Assembly (NCBI GenBank): GCA_946406115.1 | Contig: OX291552.1 | Location: 4,898,001 to 4,962,000 of the forward strand | Source of the DNA: Apoda limacodes | Lineage: Eukaryota > Arthropoda > Insecta > Lepidoptera > Limacodidae | Length of the DNA: 64,000 nucleotides | Direction of reading: 5' to 3' | Translations under genes and position numbers: made by a program | Part shown: positions 12,301-23,739 of the stretch, piece after piece | Layout of the letters: each line of letters opens with the position of its first letter | How positions within the stretch are numbered: position 1 is the first letter of the stretch | Notes under the pieces: generated by a model | What the model was told of the DNA's origin: nothing | Databases searched by the model: none | Seen by the model: only the letters and a program-made list of their open reading frames with translations

Positions 12301-13407
12301 TCACAAATATAGGAAAAGGTCCAAAAACTAATATTTAGGGCAAAAACCTGCGAGGCTTGATCTCATGGTGGAAGAACCATCTACATATAAGTTTGTACGG
12401 AACCCACGGTGCGCGAGCAACTCGCACTTCGCCGGTTTTGATGTAAATTACGGTTTTATTATAATGACACAAAATGCCAGTAAATTATAAAATGACAATC
12501 GGACTTTATTAATTTAATGATTGTTATATAATTCACGGCCATTTAATAATTGTTGTCCTTACGGTAAATCCATAGAAATGACAAAAAATAATAAATAAAT
12601 AATAAAAAACCCTACTGCAGAAGCAACAAGAACTAAACATAAATTAAAAATAAGTAAATATTTAACTATAAGCAGACGGAACTCATTTTAAGGTAACTAA
12701 TATAGTGTGAGCAATCAGTAGGCAGGTACACTATTTGAAATGGCAGAGGCTTGAGATAGAGAGACAGAGAGAGAGAGAAATTTTTATAGCTGTCGGTAAC
12801 TCCAGTCGTGCGTCGGAGCTGACAAACACACTTTTTTTTACAGATTTTTTGTGTTGTTTTTCCCCTTTTTCTCCTAAAATCATCTTTTAAATTCTCTCTG
12901 CCTTTTTCCCCACTATAGTTTGAAAAGAAATGATTTTTCATGCCACGCAATTTGGTGCCTAAAGTCAGCTTTATTGATTTCCAATAATTTTAATATCACC
13001 TATGACACTCTACTGGTTAAGACGAATCCAACCACGTATAATTTATAAAAATCGGTTAAGACATTTAGTAGTTACTTTGTCAGTATTTTAAGCTCGCCGC
13101 ACTTTATATGTGTGCTTGCGTAGAAGTAACTATAGCGTTGGTCTACAAAACCATATACTAAAAGTTCTAAAAGTGAGTTAATTAGTAAGCTTCATATACT
13201 AAAATTAAAATTTCTGTTTATCTTTCATTTTATTTTTCTAGGCAGCCGAAACTACCCGGCATCGAGGCATGGGATCCAGTGAGACCTAAATCCTTTAAAC
13301 TGAACTACTTGCGAATTTCTTCTCCAACCAAAGTTGAAGAAAAATTAAGTTCCGATTTCGGGCAGGTGGACTTTTGGGACAGTCTTGATCTTTACAAGTT
13401 GCAATAG
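300..13407 (+). CDS. Secreted type-B carboxylesterase, copy A (exons 2-10; 5' exon outside window)
   Basis: This is a member of the insect carboxyl/cholinesterase (alpha/beta-hydrolase) family, which hydrolyses carboxylic esters; some relatives act on juvenile hormone, odorants or xenobiotics, and the substrate cannot be read here. Exons are 300-396, 839-1024, 1446-1631, 3482-3669, 4437-4602, 8403-8584, 10116-10263, 11762-11885 and 13242-13407 (stop TAG). All junctions keep frame, giving about 480 residues, and with a first exon like copy B's 62 codons the protein would be about 540 aa, normal for the family. The oxyanion HGGG motif is in exon 3, nucleophile GQSAGG in exon 4 and catalytic His in SHGDDL in exon 9. 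The acid position reads HDG in exon 6, Asp where family members usually have Glu. No stop or frameshift was seen. A polyadenylation signal (aataaa) follows near 13,467. Confidence 0.9.
839..1024 (+). CDS. Esterase A exon 3 (oxyanion hole)
   Basis: It encodes [11 protein letters not shown], a hallmark of type-B carboxylesterases, and [10 protein letters not shown], the oxyanion-hole glycines. It ends within NYRLGPLG at donor gtaaga. Confidence 0.9.
1446..1631 (+). CDS. Esterase A exon 4 (catalytic serine)
   Basis: It encodes [14 protein letters not shown] and the nucleophile elbow GQSAGG. The acceptor is caatag and the donor gtaaaa. It is identical in layout to 30,881-31,066 of copy B. Confidence 0.9.
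1632..3481. repeat. Intron 4 of copy A with interspersed repeats
   Basis: No coding signal was found. Two partial copies of the lepidopteran 'gttccgtacc' repeat family are visible: about 2,570-2,880 (ending in cagacagacggacg and a run to 'cggaaccctat') and about 3,030-3,330 (tacggaacc, then gcgagtccgacacgcatttgg). In copy B, the point corresponding to about 2,882 is occupied by a 2.3-kb transposon. Confidence 0.6.
3482..3669 (+). CDS. Esterase A exon 5
   Basis: This 188-nt exon encodes [18 protein letters not shown] and on. It is in frame throughout, in contrast to the copy B exon, which lacks two bases here. It follows acceptor cttcag and ends at donor gtaaga. Confidence 0.85.
4437..4602 (+). 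CDS. Esterase A exon 6 (acid residue region)
   Basis: It encodes [17 protein letters not shown] and [14 protein letters not shown]. The HDG tripeptide lies where family members carry the catalytic acid, usually EG. The acceptor is ttatag and the donor gtaaga. Confidence 0.85.
4975..5665. repeat. Dispersed repeat R1, copy in intron 6 of copy A
   Basis: This repeat is framed by repeated aatcccgc motifs and has a conserved core with 'taaacgccggacggt' and 'gccatttatgaacaact'. Related copies lie at 10,680-11,130, 36,478-37,150 and 60,180-60,655. It has no coding capacity and looks like a non-autonomous element of unknown class. Confidence 0.6.
6096..6394. repeat. Simple satellite (gaatagaatg)n, copy A
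   Basis: About 300 bp of near-perfect 10-bp repeats, themselves two 5-bp variants (gaata/gaatg). The paralogous array at 37,586-38,116 is about 530 bp long and includes extra variants, showing expansion after the duplication. Confidence 0.95.
6835..7690 (-). pseudogene. Non-LTR reverse-transcriptase remnant, copy A
   Basis: Read on the minus strand, broken pieces of a jockey/CR1-type reverse transcriptase can be seen, among them a [11 protein letters not shown] segment and downstream C-terminal RT sequence resembling the better preserved copy at 38,580-39,500. The frame is interrupted many times. It sits in intron 6 of the esterase in both copies, so it predates the duplication. Confidence 0.6.
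7835..7840. other. Empty Polinton target site (TACATT) in copy A
   Basis: The sequence ggttacattcaaagtc here matches the two flanks of the Polinton in copy B joined together. In copy B the TACATT is duplicated at 39,633-39,638 and 56,983-56,988. This site therefore preserves the pre-insertion state. Confidence 0.95.
8403..8584 (+). CDS. Esterase A exon 7
   Basis: It encodes [20 protein letters not shown] and the following helix region, between acceptor tttcag and donor gtatca. The paralogous exon is at 57,993-58,174. Confidence 0.85.
8740..9040 (-). pseudogene. Degenerate retroelement 3' region, copy A
   Basis: The minus strand of this block, and of its paralogue at 58,340-58,640, encodes a stretch resembling the Cys/His-containing C-terminus of jockey-type retrotransposon proteins ([10 protein letters not shown], then TDSLQ). 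No intact frame exists in copy A. The assignment rests on weak resemblance. Confidence 0.35.
10116..10263 (+). CDS. Esterase A exon 8
   Basis: It encodes [15 protein letters not shown] and [17 protein letters not shown]. The acceptor is tacag and the donor gtaagt. It is noticeably more GC-rich than the surrounding introns. Confidence 0.85.
10264..11761. repeat. Intron 8 of copy A with remains of a palindrome-ended element
   Basis: The segment begins with gggattgcaatcccgc near 10,291, the left end of the element seen complete at 60,162-61,915 in copy B. It contains an R1 core (10,680-11,130) and a segment (about 11,290-11,540) that is inverted in copy B. The right palindromic end is missing here. 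Additional inserted sequence at about 10,310-10,670 resembles 62,830-63,060. No gene was found. Confidence 0.55.
11762..11885 (+). CDS. Esterase A exon 9 (catalytic histidine)
   Basis: It encodes [19 protein letters not shown]. The His of SHGDDL matches the catalytic His of type-B carboxylesterases. It ends in ATTG at donor gtatgt. Confidence 0.88.
11886..13241. other. Intron 9 of copy A
   Basis: No coding signal. It contains parts of the 'gttccgtacc' repeat family (for example 12,255-12,440, ending acggaacccacggtgcgcgag) and a short (gaga)n tract near 12,760. The acceptor tttttctag precedes exon 10. Confidence 0.6.
13242..13407 (+). CDS. Esterase A exon 10 (C-terminus)
   Basis: It encodes [20 protein letters not shown] to SLDLYKLQ and stop TAG at 13,405-13,407. 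No GPI-anchor or KDEL-type tail is apparent, which fits secretion. No equivalent of this exon is seen for copy B before the window ends. Confidence 0.85.
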
Positions 13408-13544
13408 CCGGGACCACTTCGAAACCTGCTTGCTTCTATCGACGATGACTGCAAAATACTAAAGCAATAAATTTCTAATTATTTGTTTTTTTTTTATTAT
13501 GCAAATAAGGCAACAGTTTTAAAAACTTGGTTATTACTTGGGGT

Positions 13545-14010
13545 ACTTAGTTTTTAGGGTTCCGTACCCAAACGGTACAGCGGAGCCCTTTTACTAATCC
13601 TACGCTTTTAAAGACGCAATAATAATTTTCATGTATAAATTCTGAAATTGATCATGAGGAAGTTGATCATGCGGTACTTGCTATTGAATCTTTTTTGTTA
13701 AAAAAGTTGTTATTTTTAGGGTTCCGTACCTGAAAGGTAATTAGGAACCCTATAACTAAGGCTTCGCTGTCCGTCCGTCCGTCCGTCCGTCTGTCACCAG
13801 GCTGTATCTCATGAACCGTTACAGTTAGACAGTTGAAATTTTCACAGAAGATGTATTTCTGTTGCCGCTATAACAACAAATACTAAAAAACAGAAAAAAA
13901 AAATATTTAAGGGGCTCCCATACAACATACGTGATTTTTTTTGCTCGTTTTTGTAGATAATGGTACGGAAACCTTCGCGCGCGAATCAGACTCGCACTTG
14001 GCCAATTTTT
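13545..14010 (+). repeat. Lepidopteran 'gttccgtacc' interspersed repeat
   Basis: One clear copy runs from agggttccgtacc near 13,720 through a (ccgt)n tract to actcgcacttggccaattttt near 14,010, preceded by a shorter partial copy from 13,555. It is non-coding. The same family recurs at 2,570-3,330, 12,255, 23,860-24,250, 26,270-26,470 and 63,470-63,900. Confidence 0.7.
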
Positions 14011-14089
14011 TACTTTTAAGTGACCTATTTGCTTTTCGTACACTAAAAAAATCGTTGACGATCCCAAATTCACAAGGCTTAAGTCTGAA

Positions 14090-14500
14090 AAGAGGCTTGT
14101 ATGAAAATGTATGGAAAATGGTATGTGTTCTGAGGAATTGTTCGGAATGATGCCCACGGCTTCTTTCTACCATCGCACCGCTCGCCATCTGCAGGGAATT
14201 CATCCTCCTTGGAACCTAAATAGTCACGTACACTGTGGTTATTGAGAAACTTCCTCCCGCGAACGGTTAGGTTGTGGAATGAGCTTCCTGCCGAGGTTTT
14301 CTCCGAGGACTATAATATTTAGTATGAGATATTTTATAATTTAAAGTATTAGGTTTTTCAAAAAAGGAGTTATTGGATTTTTGAAGGGTCGCCAACGCGC
14401 GAGGGTTGCCCCAGGTATTGCAAGCGTCCATGGGCTGCGGTGATCGCTTACCATCAGGCGGACTGCAAGCTTGTTTACCGCCTTAGTGGTATAAAAATAC
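14090..14500 (+). pseudogene. Truncated 3' end of the BS/jockey-like LINE
   Basis: This fragment matches the last ~400 bp of the retrotransposon at 24,648-26,272 (shared words include gaggaattgttcg, gatgcccacggct and accatcaggcgga, ending in agtggtata). It carries stops and a small insertion near 14,310-14,370, so it is a dead 5'-truncated copy. Confidence 0.8.
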
Positions 14501-15299
14501 CTACATCGCTTCAGATGTGCCTTTAAAAATTTCAAGAGTTTCCTTGATTTCTCCAGGATCCCATCAATATATCCTGACCTGATGACCATGGGGCCCTTAT
14601 CCATTTGTTGTATATCAAAACCTTATCTAAAATATGAAGCTTTGAAAACAAACAAAATATAATTTCTGTTTTTTTTTCAAATAAACATTTAATTTTTTTT
14701 CTATTTTAAGTCAAGTGAGAGCAGTTTAAAGGCACTGTGCGTTTGCAAGACGTGGGAATTCGATGCAGATTTATTTATTAGCCTTAATTGAGGGGCACCC
14801 TCTTCTTTGGGACTCTAGTCCCCAGCATTTGAAAAATAAATACACGGAGAAAAAAAATATTGTTCGAAATAAAAAAACTGTTTATTAAAATGCGTCAATA
14901 CTAAATTTTATGAATTTCATAAAATAATAACAACAAAATAGTTTTATTCATTTCCGTAATTAATAATTTGTACTTTGGATTACAGAATTTTACAAATCCT
15001 ATAAAACTTTCCTTGTATTTAAGAGTAGCGTAATTAATATCAACATATAAAGCTTACTAAAGATTTCATAAAGTTTTATTAAAGTGGGCAGATAAAACAC
15101 TACTTGTCATTTAAATGGAGGCCAATAAACGTTTACAAACACCTTTCTAAGAATTAGTGTAGTTAACTAATAACAAACATCACAGCTACGAATTAGGGTT
15201 GAAGTCACGCGTCTTACATCGCACTATCGAAGATTTTCAAAGAGGCGTTCTCCAGTTATAACTCCTCACCTGGCGGGGCTACGTTCAGAAAAATGTAAT
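14501..15299. other. Spacer without recognised genes
   Basis: AT-rich sequence with no convincing open frame, repeat array or RNA gene. Short (aaat)-rich runs only. Confidence 0.5.
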
Positions 15300-16600
15300 T
15301 GGATATATTGCAATAAGAACTTTTCTAAATGTTGTCAGTAAAATATATTGTAATTAATATTAAAATTGAATGTATTATGACAACTCACTCCTAAGTAAGT
15401 ATTTCTTGACATCGTTTATTGTAACTTCAAACTTTCTAAATTTTGATAATTAAATATATTGTAATTAATATTAAATTAAATGTATGAGGACAAAATACAC
15501 TCCTAAATAAGTAATTCTTGATATCGTTTATTGTAACTTCAAACTTTCTAAATGTTGATAGTAAAATACATTGTAATTAATATTAAAACTGATTGTATAC
15601 TGACAAAAACACTCCTAAGTAAGCAATTCTTGATATCGTTTATTGTAAATTCAAACTTTCTAAATGTTAATAGTAAAATATATTGTAATTAATATTAAAA
15701 CTGGTTGTATGATGACAAAATACACTCCCAATTAAGTAATTCTGGATTTCGTTTATTGTTACTTCAAATTTTCTAAATGTTAATAGTTAAATATATTGTA
15801 ATTAATATTTAATTGAATTTATGATGACAAAATACACTCCTGAATAAGTAATTCTTGATATCGTTTATTGTAACTTCAAATTTTCTAAATGTTAATAGTA
15901 AAATATATTGTAATTAATATTAAAACTGATTGTATACTGACTAAAACACTCCTAAGTAAGCAATTCTTGATATAGTTTATTGTAAATTCAAACTTTCTAA
16001 ATGTTAATAGTAAAATATACTGTAATTTATATTAAAACTGGTTGTATGATGACAAAATACACTCCCAATTAACTAATTCTGGTTTTCGTTTATTGTAACT
16101 TAAAATTTTCTAAATGTTAATAGTAAAATATATTGTAATTAATTTTAAAACTGATTGTATACTGACAAAAACACTCCTAAGTAAGCAATTCTTGATATCG
16201 TTTATTGTAAATTCAAACTTTCTAAATGTTAATAGTAAAATATATTGTAATTAATATTAAAACTGGTTGTATGATGACAAAATACACTCCCAATTAAGTA
16301 ATTCTGGATTTCGTTTATTGTTACTTCAAATTTTCTAAATGTTAATAGTAAAATATATTGTAATTAATATTCAATTGAATTTATGATGACAAAATACACT
16401 CCTAAATTAGTAATTCTTGATATCGTTTATTGTAACTTCAAACTTTCTAAATGTTGATAGTAAAATACATTGTAATTAATATTAAAACTGATTGTATACT
16501 GACAAAAACACTCCTAAGTAAGTAATTCTTGATATTGTTTATTGTAACATCAAACTTTCGAAATGTTGATCGTAAAATATATTGAAATTAATTAGTTGGT
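15300..16600. repeat. Minisatellite, ~112-bp unit, about 11 copies
   Basis: Tandem copies each contain attgtaattaatatt, then a variable part, acactcct(a)agtaag, ttcttgatatcgtttattgt and ctttctaaatgtt(a/g)atag. Two alternating subtypes recur (one with 'ttgtatactgac', one with 'ttgtatgatgac'), suggesting higher-order amplification. No coding potential. Confidence 0.9.
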
Positions 16601-19042
16601 TAGTTCGCATTCTAGTTTAGAGTTCAATAGTAGTAATAAAAATTATATGAAAACTATCGACTTGACAGAGAGAGAGATAGGAGATTATAATATTAGAGTG
16701 AGATAGCAATAAAAACGATATTAGGGTTCTATAATGTTGGTTGTGAAAAACCTTTATTAATGTATGAAATATATTATAACCAATTATAATAGACATCTAC
16801 TTCTTACTATCATTCATTTGATAGAGAGACCTGATATGAATTGACTGGTTAAAATGTAAAATCTCCCTCGTGAAAAAGAGAAGAAGAAAGACTTTAATTG
16901 ATTTTGGTAAAATATAATTTGGTAGTAAAATAAATAAATATCCTAAATACTAGAGTTTATAACTTAGTTATGTCCGTTCAAATCTCGCCGTTGTGAAACC
17001 GGAGTATGCTCGTAGGTTCCCGCTTGTCGTTCATGCTCACACCACGCTGAGTTCGCTTATCCGCTCCTGGAATTCGAAAATAAAATTGTGTATATATTGG
17101 ATTCATAATAATTAATAATATAGATTTTTGAATCTTAGTTTTTTTTTTTAATTTTTTTTTAAAAATATGAAATTATAAATCCACAACTAAAATTACAAAT
17201 ATCAAGTTAGAAGTTAAGAAGCATTTTTAATTAATTGGACCCTTTATCCTTATCTCCAAACAGATATAATTAATTCTGCTTTTTTGTTATCACCAAATTA
17301 ATTATGATAATTTGACCAATCATATCTGTTACCCTCTCCGCGAGATTTTTAAATAGAAAAACCGCAATCTAATTAAGATCTCTACTCATAAAGGCTGTCC
17401 AGTGACTCTATTTACTAAATACAAATTGAGTGTTTGGGATGTACTAATTTTAACTGTCAGCGAGTTATGATGGGCCAATTATAAGCCATGACAAAAAAAA
17501 AGGACGCTGAAAGAAAATTATATTAATACACATTGAAATAAATTTACATTAAAGTACATAAGTGATTGAAACAGTAAGCTAAATCAATTGAACTTTTTCA
17601 AAGAAAACAAAGTAGCCTAAATCAATTTTTCAGTGAGTTCGTGTTTGGTTCTTGTATTTTAGAACTTCACTGAAATCGGGCATTACTTAAGTACAGTAAA
17701 ATACCTAATTATTTAATCAATGTAATTAGAATAAATAATCCCTTACGATATATTTATATGATAGAATAGAATTCAAGTTATGCCATGCAAGTGAAAAACT
17801 ACAATAGTAATTAATTATACTCAGTTTTTATGAATTTCAGCATTATAGTCCTGAAGTATCTCCAGTTCCACAGGTACATGATGCCTGCATAATTTCCGTA
17901 AACTCCCATCGGACAGACAAGGACGAGCACTCACGAAACATGACAAATAAAAATAAAATAATGAATAAAGATAACATATCATTATAACATTTATAGCTGA
18001 AAGGAAAAATTTATTAAAAGTAAGTAACAAAATTACTTTTTAAAATTACTTCTTACAAAATATAACTCATTCCTGTACACACTCTTCATCATTGAAAATC
18101 TCATTAGAAATCTCGGTACATAAAAGCATCTTTCCTTATATACAACATACATTGCCTTAATTTTTTGATTATGTGTGATTTACAATGTATATATGTAGTA
18201 TAAAATATATATTATGTATATAAAATTGGAATTCACAATTCTCGTATTTTGAGATCTTACTTTTGAAAACTTTAGAACTTCGTTTCGAAGTTCATAGTTT
18301 TGTAACTTTTCGAGTATGTGTTGTAATATTTAAATGTATGTAAGTATAAGATTCCCAGAATCATTTTTTCTATTTACGTGTGCGAATAGTCCTCCAGACA
18401 TTACATATTGACACGTAGCGTAAATAGATTTGTTTACATAGGTGTTATGTACTTTACGAAATTTTTAAAAAAAATATTTAATTAAACTTAAAATTCAGAA
18501 AACTCTAATATTCCATGTTAAAAGCATAGGACAAGGAATTTTGTATAAAATACATATATATAATGTATTATGTTCTATGTGTTATATTCTAGGGAAGACA
18601 AAAATAGTCACTCGTTCTTTTATCTCATGAAATACCATGAAAATGTGTTCAATAGATATTTTTATAAATACATAATTCTTTATGTAACGTGAACTTTGTC
18701 GTTTGTTGTTTTGTGATTAGTAATTCGAACTGTTGATAAAAGGCTTTTTAAAGATTAAGTAATCTTCTCACAGTGTTTAAAGTTGTTTGTTAAACACTCG
18801 ACATTTCTGTCTATCATCATAGACAGAAATTGACTGTGTTAAATGAAAGTTCCTTTTCACTTAAGGAAACAATTCAAGTTTCTAAGAATTGAGCAAAGTT
18901 TCAGTTCTCTATATTTACTTGCATCTTTATTTTTAAGGTAGCATAAAACAATATGTTACAAAAACCACAACATTTAATTGAGCAGGAGAGAGATAACGAT
19001 GTTAACGAACCAACTTATTAGGGTTTCATAAGTTGATATTGT
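16601..19042. other. Spacer without recognised genes
   Basis: About 2.4 kb of AT-rich DNA with short open frames only, none with recognisable protein features. Nothing was found that supports an RNA gene. Confidence 0.45.
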
Positions 19043-19317
19043 GCTGTGACCAAGGGCGGATCCAGAACAAAAGTTTAAGGGTGGGGGGTCTGAAGGTATT
19101 TTTTGAACTTTGAATCTGCAAACGTAAGTTACCGAATCGACCCAGCTCGCGCAGTTTTTGAATAATTGAATATACAAACCCAAGTAACCCCAAGTATTTT
19201 TTATATGTAATAAAAGTTATATATTTAAAAAATGTTACAATTCATTTCTGCCTCTGCCGTCCTTAGGGGGGGCGATCGGGGCGATCGCCCCCCGCTGGTT
19301 CCGCCCCTGGCTGTGAC
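19043..19317. mobile_element. hAT-type MITE with 8-bp target duplication
   Basis: The element spans 19,051-19,309. Its ends are near-perfect inverted repeats (caagggcggatccag at the left; cagccaggggcggaaccag read inwards from the right side) and it is flanked by the 8-bp direct repeat gctgtgac (19,043-19,050 and 19,310-19,317). An 8-bp duplication with CAGGGGCGG-like termini is typical of the hAT superfamily. At 259 bp it is non-autonomous and needs a transposase in trans. A palindromic ggggcgatcgcccc lies near its right end. Confidence 0.85.
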
Positions 19318-19374
19318 GTATGTTATGATTACGTCATTTTTTTCATGTATACCTCGATTTTCATAGTTCTAGTA

Positions 19375-19740
19375 ACAACGCTGTTGGTCAAGTGGTTATA
19401 TGTACCGACTATGCCGCTGAAGTGTTTCATGGATCGAATCCTGCTCCGACAAACAAAAAGTGTAAGTACTCTACCTCTAACCGAACAATCCATAAGAGTA
19501 GCAGTTACAATCAGTATTCCAAATATTATTACGTTCTACATAGCAGGTGATACAAACTAGACACTAAACGGAACAGTCCCTACAGTTACCAGTTACAATC
19601 AAGTATACTAAGAATAACATTCTAGACAACAAGCGTAACAACTGGACACTAAATCCAACAATAGAAGAAACGAAAAGACATTATCTGAGAGACAATTACA
19701 ATGAATATTTTTGTACACGATATTTATAATTAATAAAGCA
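19375..19740 (+). repeat. Possible tRNA-derived SINE
   Basis: The start resembles a tRNA-type internal promoter: tggtcaagtggtta matches an A box, and ggatcgaatcc about 40 nt later matches a B box. AT-rich sequence follows without a clear tail. It is too diverged for a functional tRNA. No flanking target duplication was identified. Confidence 0.35.
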
Positions 19741-21107
19741 GTCTTGTACTCTAGCACACATAATCTAGATTGTTGCGTCTACTACTCAGTAGACGGTAAC
19801 TCAGACAACTTACTGATATTGTATTCTTAAACTTTCAGTAGATGATAACTCTGACCTTTACTTATTAGAATATCATGAAACATAAAATAAACTGTAACTC
19901 TAACAGTAATTTCATATAGTACGTTGTAACATCTGACAGATTATAACATTTACAATCAACTATTTGGTTAGATGTACCTTGAATAAATTAGTAATTCTAA
20001 AGAAGATGTATAAGGTAACTTATACTATCTAATTATCGTGACGGTTTAACATTCCCAGATGGTAAGTTTCACTGTCTCGTATTTGCACTATCGAGTTTGT
20101 AACAAATACACAACTATATTGCTGTCCATCGTTTACTCTCGCGAGTGTATTCCTTATCCGTATAGCGTGTAAGCGTCCGTTTTTTCCGTGTAGAAGCGCG
20201 TTTGTACGTTATTTGCATTCCATTAAATGTTACTTGTTTTTAGTAAACAACACTATTATTCCAACAAGACTAGTTTTATTCCTGTTAATAAATGCAATAA
20301 GTAAAACTCATTGGTAACCGTCAGGGTAATTTACTTGTCCTCGGAATTACTAAATAATAACCACTAAAATATATTTTTAGTGGTTATTACTATTATTTAA
20401 TTGTAGCTACTAAAGTATTTTCTCCGTGTATGTGAAAGTTTAATAAAGTTTTATTTAATTCTACGCTTGTACGATCTTTTCTGTAGATATGGTGTTAGTA
20501 AACTAAAAAGCTATTCAAATATATAACTTTAATATGCTGATTCCGAAAAAAACAGAAAACATTTTTTTGTCTGTTTTCAAAGCTTTTTTTTATTCTGTAT
20601 CTTCTTATCAATAAAAGCAGTGCGCAAAGCTTTTTACGATCCACTCCACTACCTTGTACAAAATACTTTCAGCACGGTTGAAGATCGTCGATGGTATGGT
20701 TACACGAGTCGTAGAACGGAGCGCAACAATTTGCGTCGTAGTTTTCTGCGTTGCGAACTTCGCGGTTTTGTGTTTTGACCCTAAAGGGGTTGAGAAAGAA
20801 TATGTAATCTGCCATCTTGGAGCAGCGGCCACCTTAAAATTATTACAATATTACGTATGTCACATTGTATTGTCACAAAAACTAAAGGTGTATTCAAAAT
20901 TTCAGCTCAATTGGATTGGTCGAAAAATGGTTTGCAAATTTTGACGGACAACCGATAAACATACGGACATTGCCAGTTAAATAAAAGCTTGCAATAAATT
21001 TAAAAAAATTAACAAAAAAAAAATTTTTTTTTTGTTCTTTAATTTTGTTAAAAAGTTCTTATTGATTACACTAAAAATATCCATACTCGTAACAAAGTTC
21101 AATTCGC
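19741..21107. other. Spacer without recognised genes
   Basis: Non-coding. Contains a short perfect hairpin (accactaaaatatatttttagtggt near 20,360-20,385 is its core) and part of a dispersed repeat from about 20,990. No protein-coding signal. Confidence 0.45.
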
Positions 21108-21583
21108 CTATACCGCAAAGTCTAAAGACGAGTCTTTGACCAGTGCGTCGTACCAGCCATGACTTACGCCGCCGAAACGTGGACACTTACAACAGGGCTG
21201 GTCCAAAAGTTCAAGGTCGCACAGCGTGCAATGGAGCGAGCTATTCTCGGAGTTTTTCCAAGGGATCGAATCCGAAATGAGGACATCCGGAAGAGAACCA
21301 AAGTTACCGACATAGCTCGCAGAATTAGCAAGCTGAAGTGGCAGTGGACTGGCCACGTCTGTCGGAGGACCGATGGCCGATGGAGCAGACGTGTCCTAAA
21401 GTGGAAACCGCGTATGGGAAGGCGAAGCGTGGGACGCCCTCCAGCCCGGTGGACCGACGACCTTAAAAAGGTGGCTGGTGGTGGCTGGATGCGGAAGGCA
21501 GAGGACCGGGAGAAATGGCGCACCATAGAGGAGGCTTGTGTCCAGCAGTGGACCAATATAAGCTGATATGATATGATGAACAA
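21108..21583 (+). pseudogene. RTE-type LINE, 5'-truncated 3' end
   Basis: The open stretch encodes the C-terminus of RTE/BovB-like retrotransposon proteins: TYAAETWTLT, then AMERAILGV, a KWQWTGHVCRR segment, GRPPARWTDDL and a stop after QQWTNIS. It ends in short ATGA-type repeats (tgatatgatatgatga), typical of RTE 3' tails. All upstream domains (endonuclease, reverse transcriptase) are missing, so it is a dead fragment. Confidence 0.85.
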
Positions 21584-21828
21584 AGTTTAGTACAATCATC
21601 AACATGAAACCAGTTTCGAATCCAAATTTAATTTTTTGGTTAAATAAAACGCGTTTTATGTTGATGATTGTATAAAATTTTGTTACGAGTGTCGATGTTT
21701 TTAATGTACGAGAAAAAAAGCGATTCGTCACTCAAAAGTAAAAAATAAAAACTTTTTATCAAAAAAAAAAAACAGCCGGTTTAAAAAGATGCACTTAAAT
21801 GGTAAAAATAATTACTCATTTCCAAAAA

Positions 21829-21830
<2 letters not shown>

Positions 21831-21886
<56 letters not shown>

Positions 21887-21938
21887 TGTGTGTGTGCGTG
21901 GGCGTGTGTGGGCGTGTGTGTGTGCGAGTGTGTGTGTA
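21831..21938. repeat. (TG)n microsatellite
   Basis: About 108 bp of nearly pure TG dinucleotides with a few interruptions at the 3' end. Apparent open frames over it (runs of Cys-Val) are artefacts. Confidence 0.97.
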
Positions 21939-23720
21939 TTTTTTTTCACCCTTCAGTATCTCAAGAACCACATTTTCTTGTGACTATGTGATGTAGTGCT
22001 TTCAGGAGCCCGGCTAGGCTATAAGTGTTAAAGTCACAGTTAACCCTTGCCCTGAGGGTGCTGCGGTAGAGGGAAATTGAATGAAAACGTATGGTTTTTT
22101 AGCAATCTAACTTTATTATCTATCAATACTTAAATAACAGTGATTCTTAGAGTCTTATCCTATCCTATGGGACACCTCTAACTTTCGTATCTATCGCAGC
22201 CCTAACTTGACGCGCCTACTCGCAAGAAAGTGGAAGTAGGGGGAAGTAAGGGTTTGGTATCCCTCCAAGCGAACGCGAAGCCAGTCGTGGGTGCTCAGGA
22301 GAGATTGTTTACCAAGGGGAAGTGGATTTGGAAGATGAGGCGAGAGCGCTCGGCACAGTGCTCTCCGGAGCAGGGATGTTAGATGCCAACGCAAAAATTA
22401 TGGCATTGGCTTGTCAAAATTATGACACTTTAGAAAAAAATCTGATACGGGTTTTATCAATCTTTAACACAATTAATGTGGTTATTTTATGGTCAGGCCA
22501 TGAAGTTTTATTAATTATTCCCGTGGAAAAATAACTTGGCAGTCAGTAGTCAGTAGCCGCGTTCCATTTAAATACTTCGTAGTAAAATTGTAAGCAGTTC
22601 TAGTTTTATTAGCTTTTGGTAGCAAAATCTAATGTTAAAATTTAGCGTTTTGCTACAAAATATCTCTACCAAATACCCATGACAGGAGGTGGGTTGGGTA
22701 TTTTGCGCTACTTTTGTAATAGCTTCAACGGAATTGTAATTAGTGTTAAAATAAGATTTTGGAATTAAATAGCCGCTCAGAAACGCTTTTTGACGCATAA
22801 AGGGTAATGTGCAACTTACATTCTTGGTCAGATACTAACGATTCTATTTTCTATTATCGTTTTCGTCGATTTTCTTACTTGGCTAGAAGTCCGTAGATAA
22901 AAAAGTTCATTTCGTCTTAGTGTTGCCACAACTGTGGATTTATAGGAACTAAATTTTTAATTTTCCATTAAATTCTGCATTCTACATCTATGAAATTCTG
23001 CTGCGTATAGAATAGATTATTAACTGCTGAATTAGAACTGATCGTGATTAACTTTTTGCAGATTAACTACTAAAGTAGAACACAATACAGAAAAACATAT
23101 AATTTGTTTAATTAACATAGTGTCTGCAGTCTAAATGCCGAGCGAGTTTAGTAAATAAATATCATCGATATAGAATCTATCTTGAAGGTAGAAAGAAAAA
23201 AAACGGTCTCTTCGCAAGCACTGAACGCATTCAATGCATGTGTACATTGGATTGTTCTGTACGCCAAGCAAAAACGTAAACATTTTTGTCGATTTTGTCT
23301 TTGCCTAAAATTGCTTGTAATGGCGAATTAGAAAATTATGATACTTTAGAGTTTAATAATGGAAATGCTATTATACATTATACGCATGCCTGAATTATGA
23401 TCCGTGTAGCATTATTATGATACGCATAACACCATTGCTCCGGAGACCTGACGAGGCTTTAAATCGTGCGGCGGTGGCTTGATGGTGGGGCGATGACGTC
23501 ACAGTTGAGCGTGTGTGTATGTTGTCGACGGTGGCGTCACGTGCCTTGTGCGTGTGCTTCGCGTGATGATCACGTGCTCCGGTCGTGGCCACGTTATAAC
23601 CATATCAATCAATACGCCACGTCACTCTGAAAAGAGTGTAAGCAAAATCGGTCCAGCGGTTTGTTTTCTATCGTGTGAAATGTCATGATTCAAGGACAAC
23701 GGGAAGTACCAACAGGTTTT
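21939..23720. other. Spacer without recognised genes
   Basis: Contains a GC-richer patch at 22,190-22,390 and another at 23,430-23,600, but the open frames there are short, lack family features and have no splice-linked partners. Nothing further is supported. Confidence 0.4.
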
Positions 23721-23739
23721 GATTTACTAGTGAATGCTA

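Noticed and set aside
19375..19460. tRNA gene
   Set aside because: A- and B-box-like motifs are present, but no cloverleaf with paired acceptor stem could be drawn; a SINE head is more likely.
21789..21996. Open frames of Cys-Val repeats
   Set aside because: They are translations of a (TG)n microsatellite.
23395..23592. GC-rich 65-codon frame on the minus strand
   Set aside because: No domain, no splice-linked partners, and composition explained by repeated cac/gtg words.
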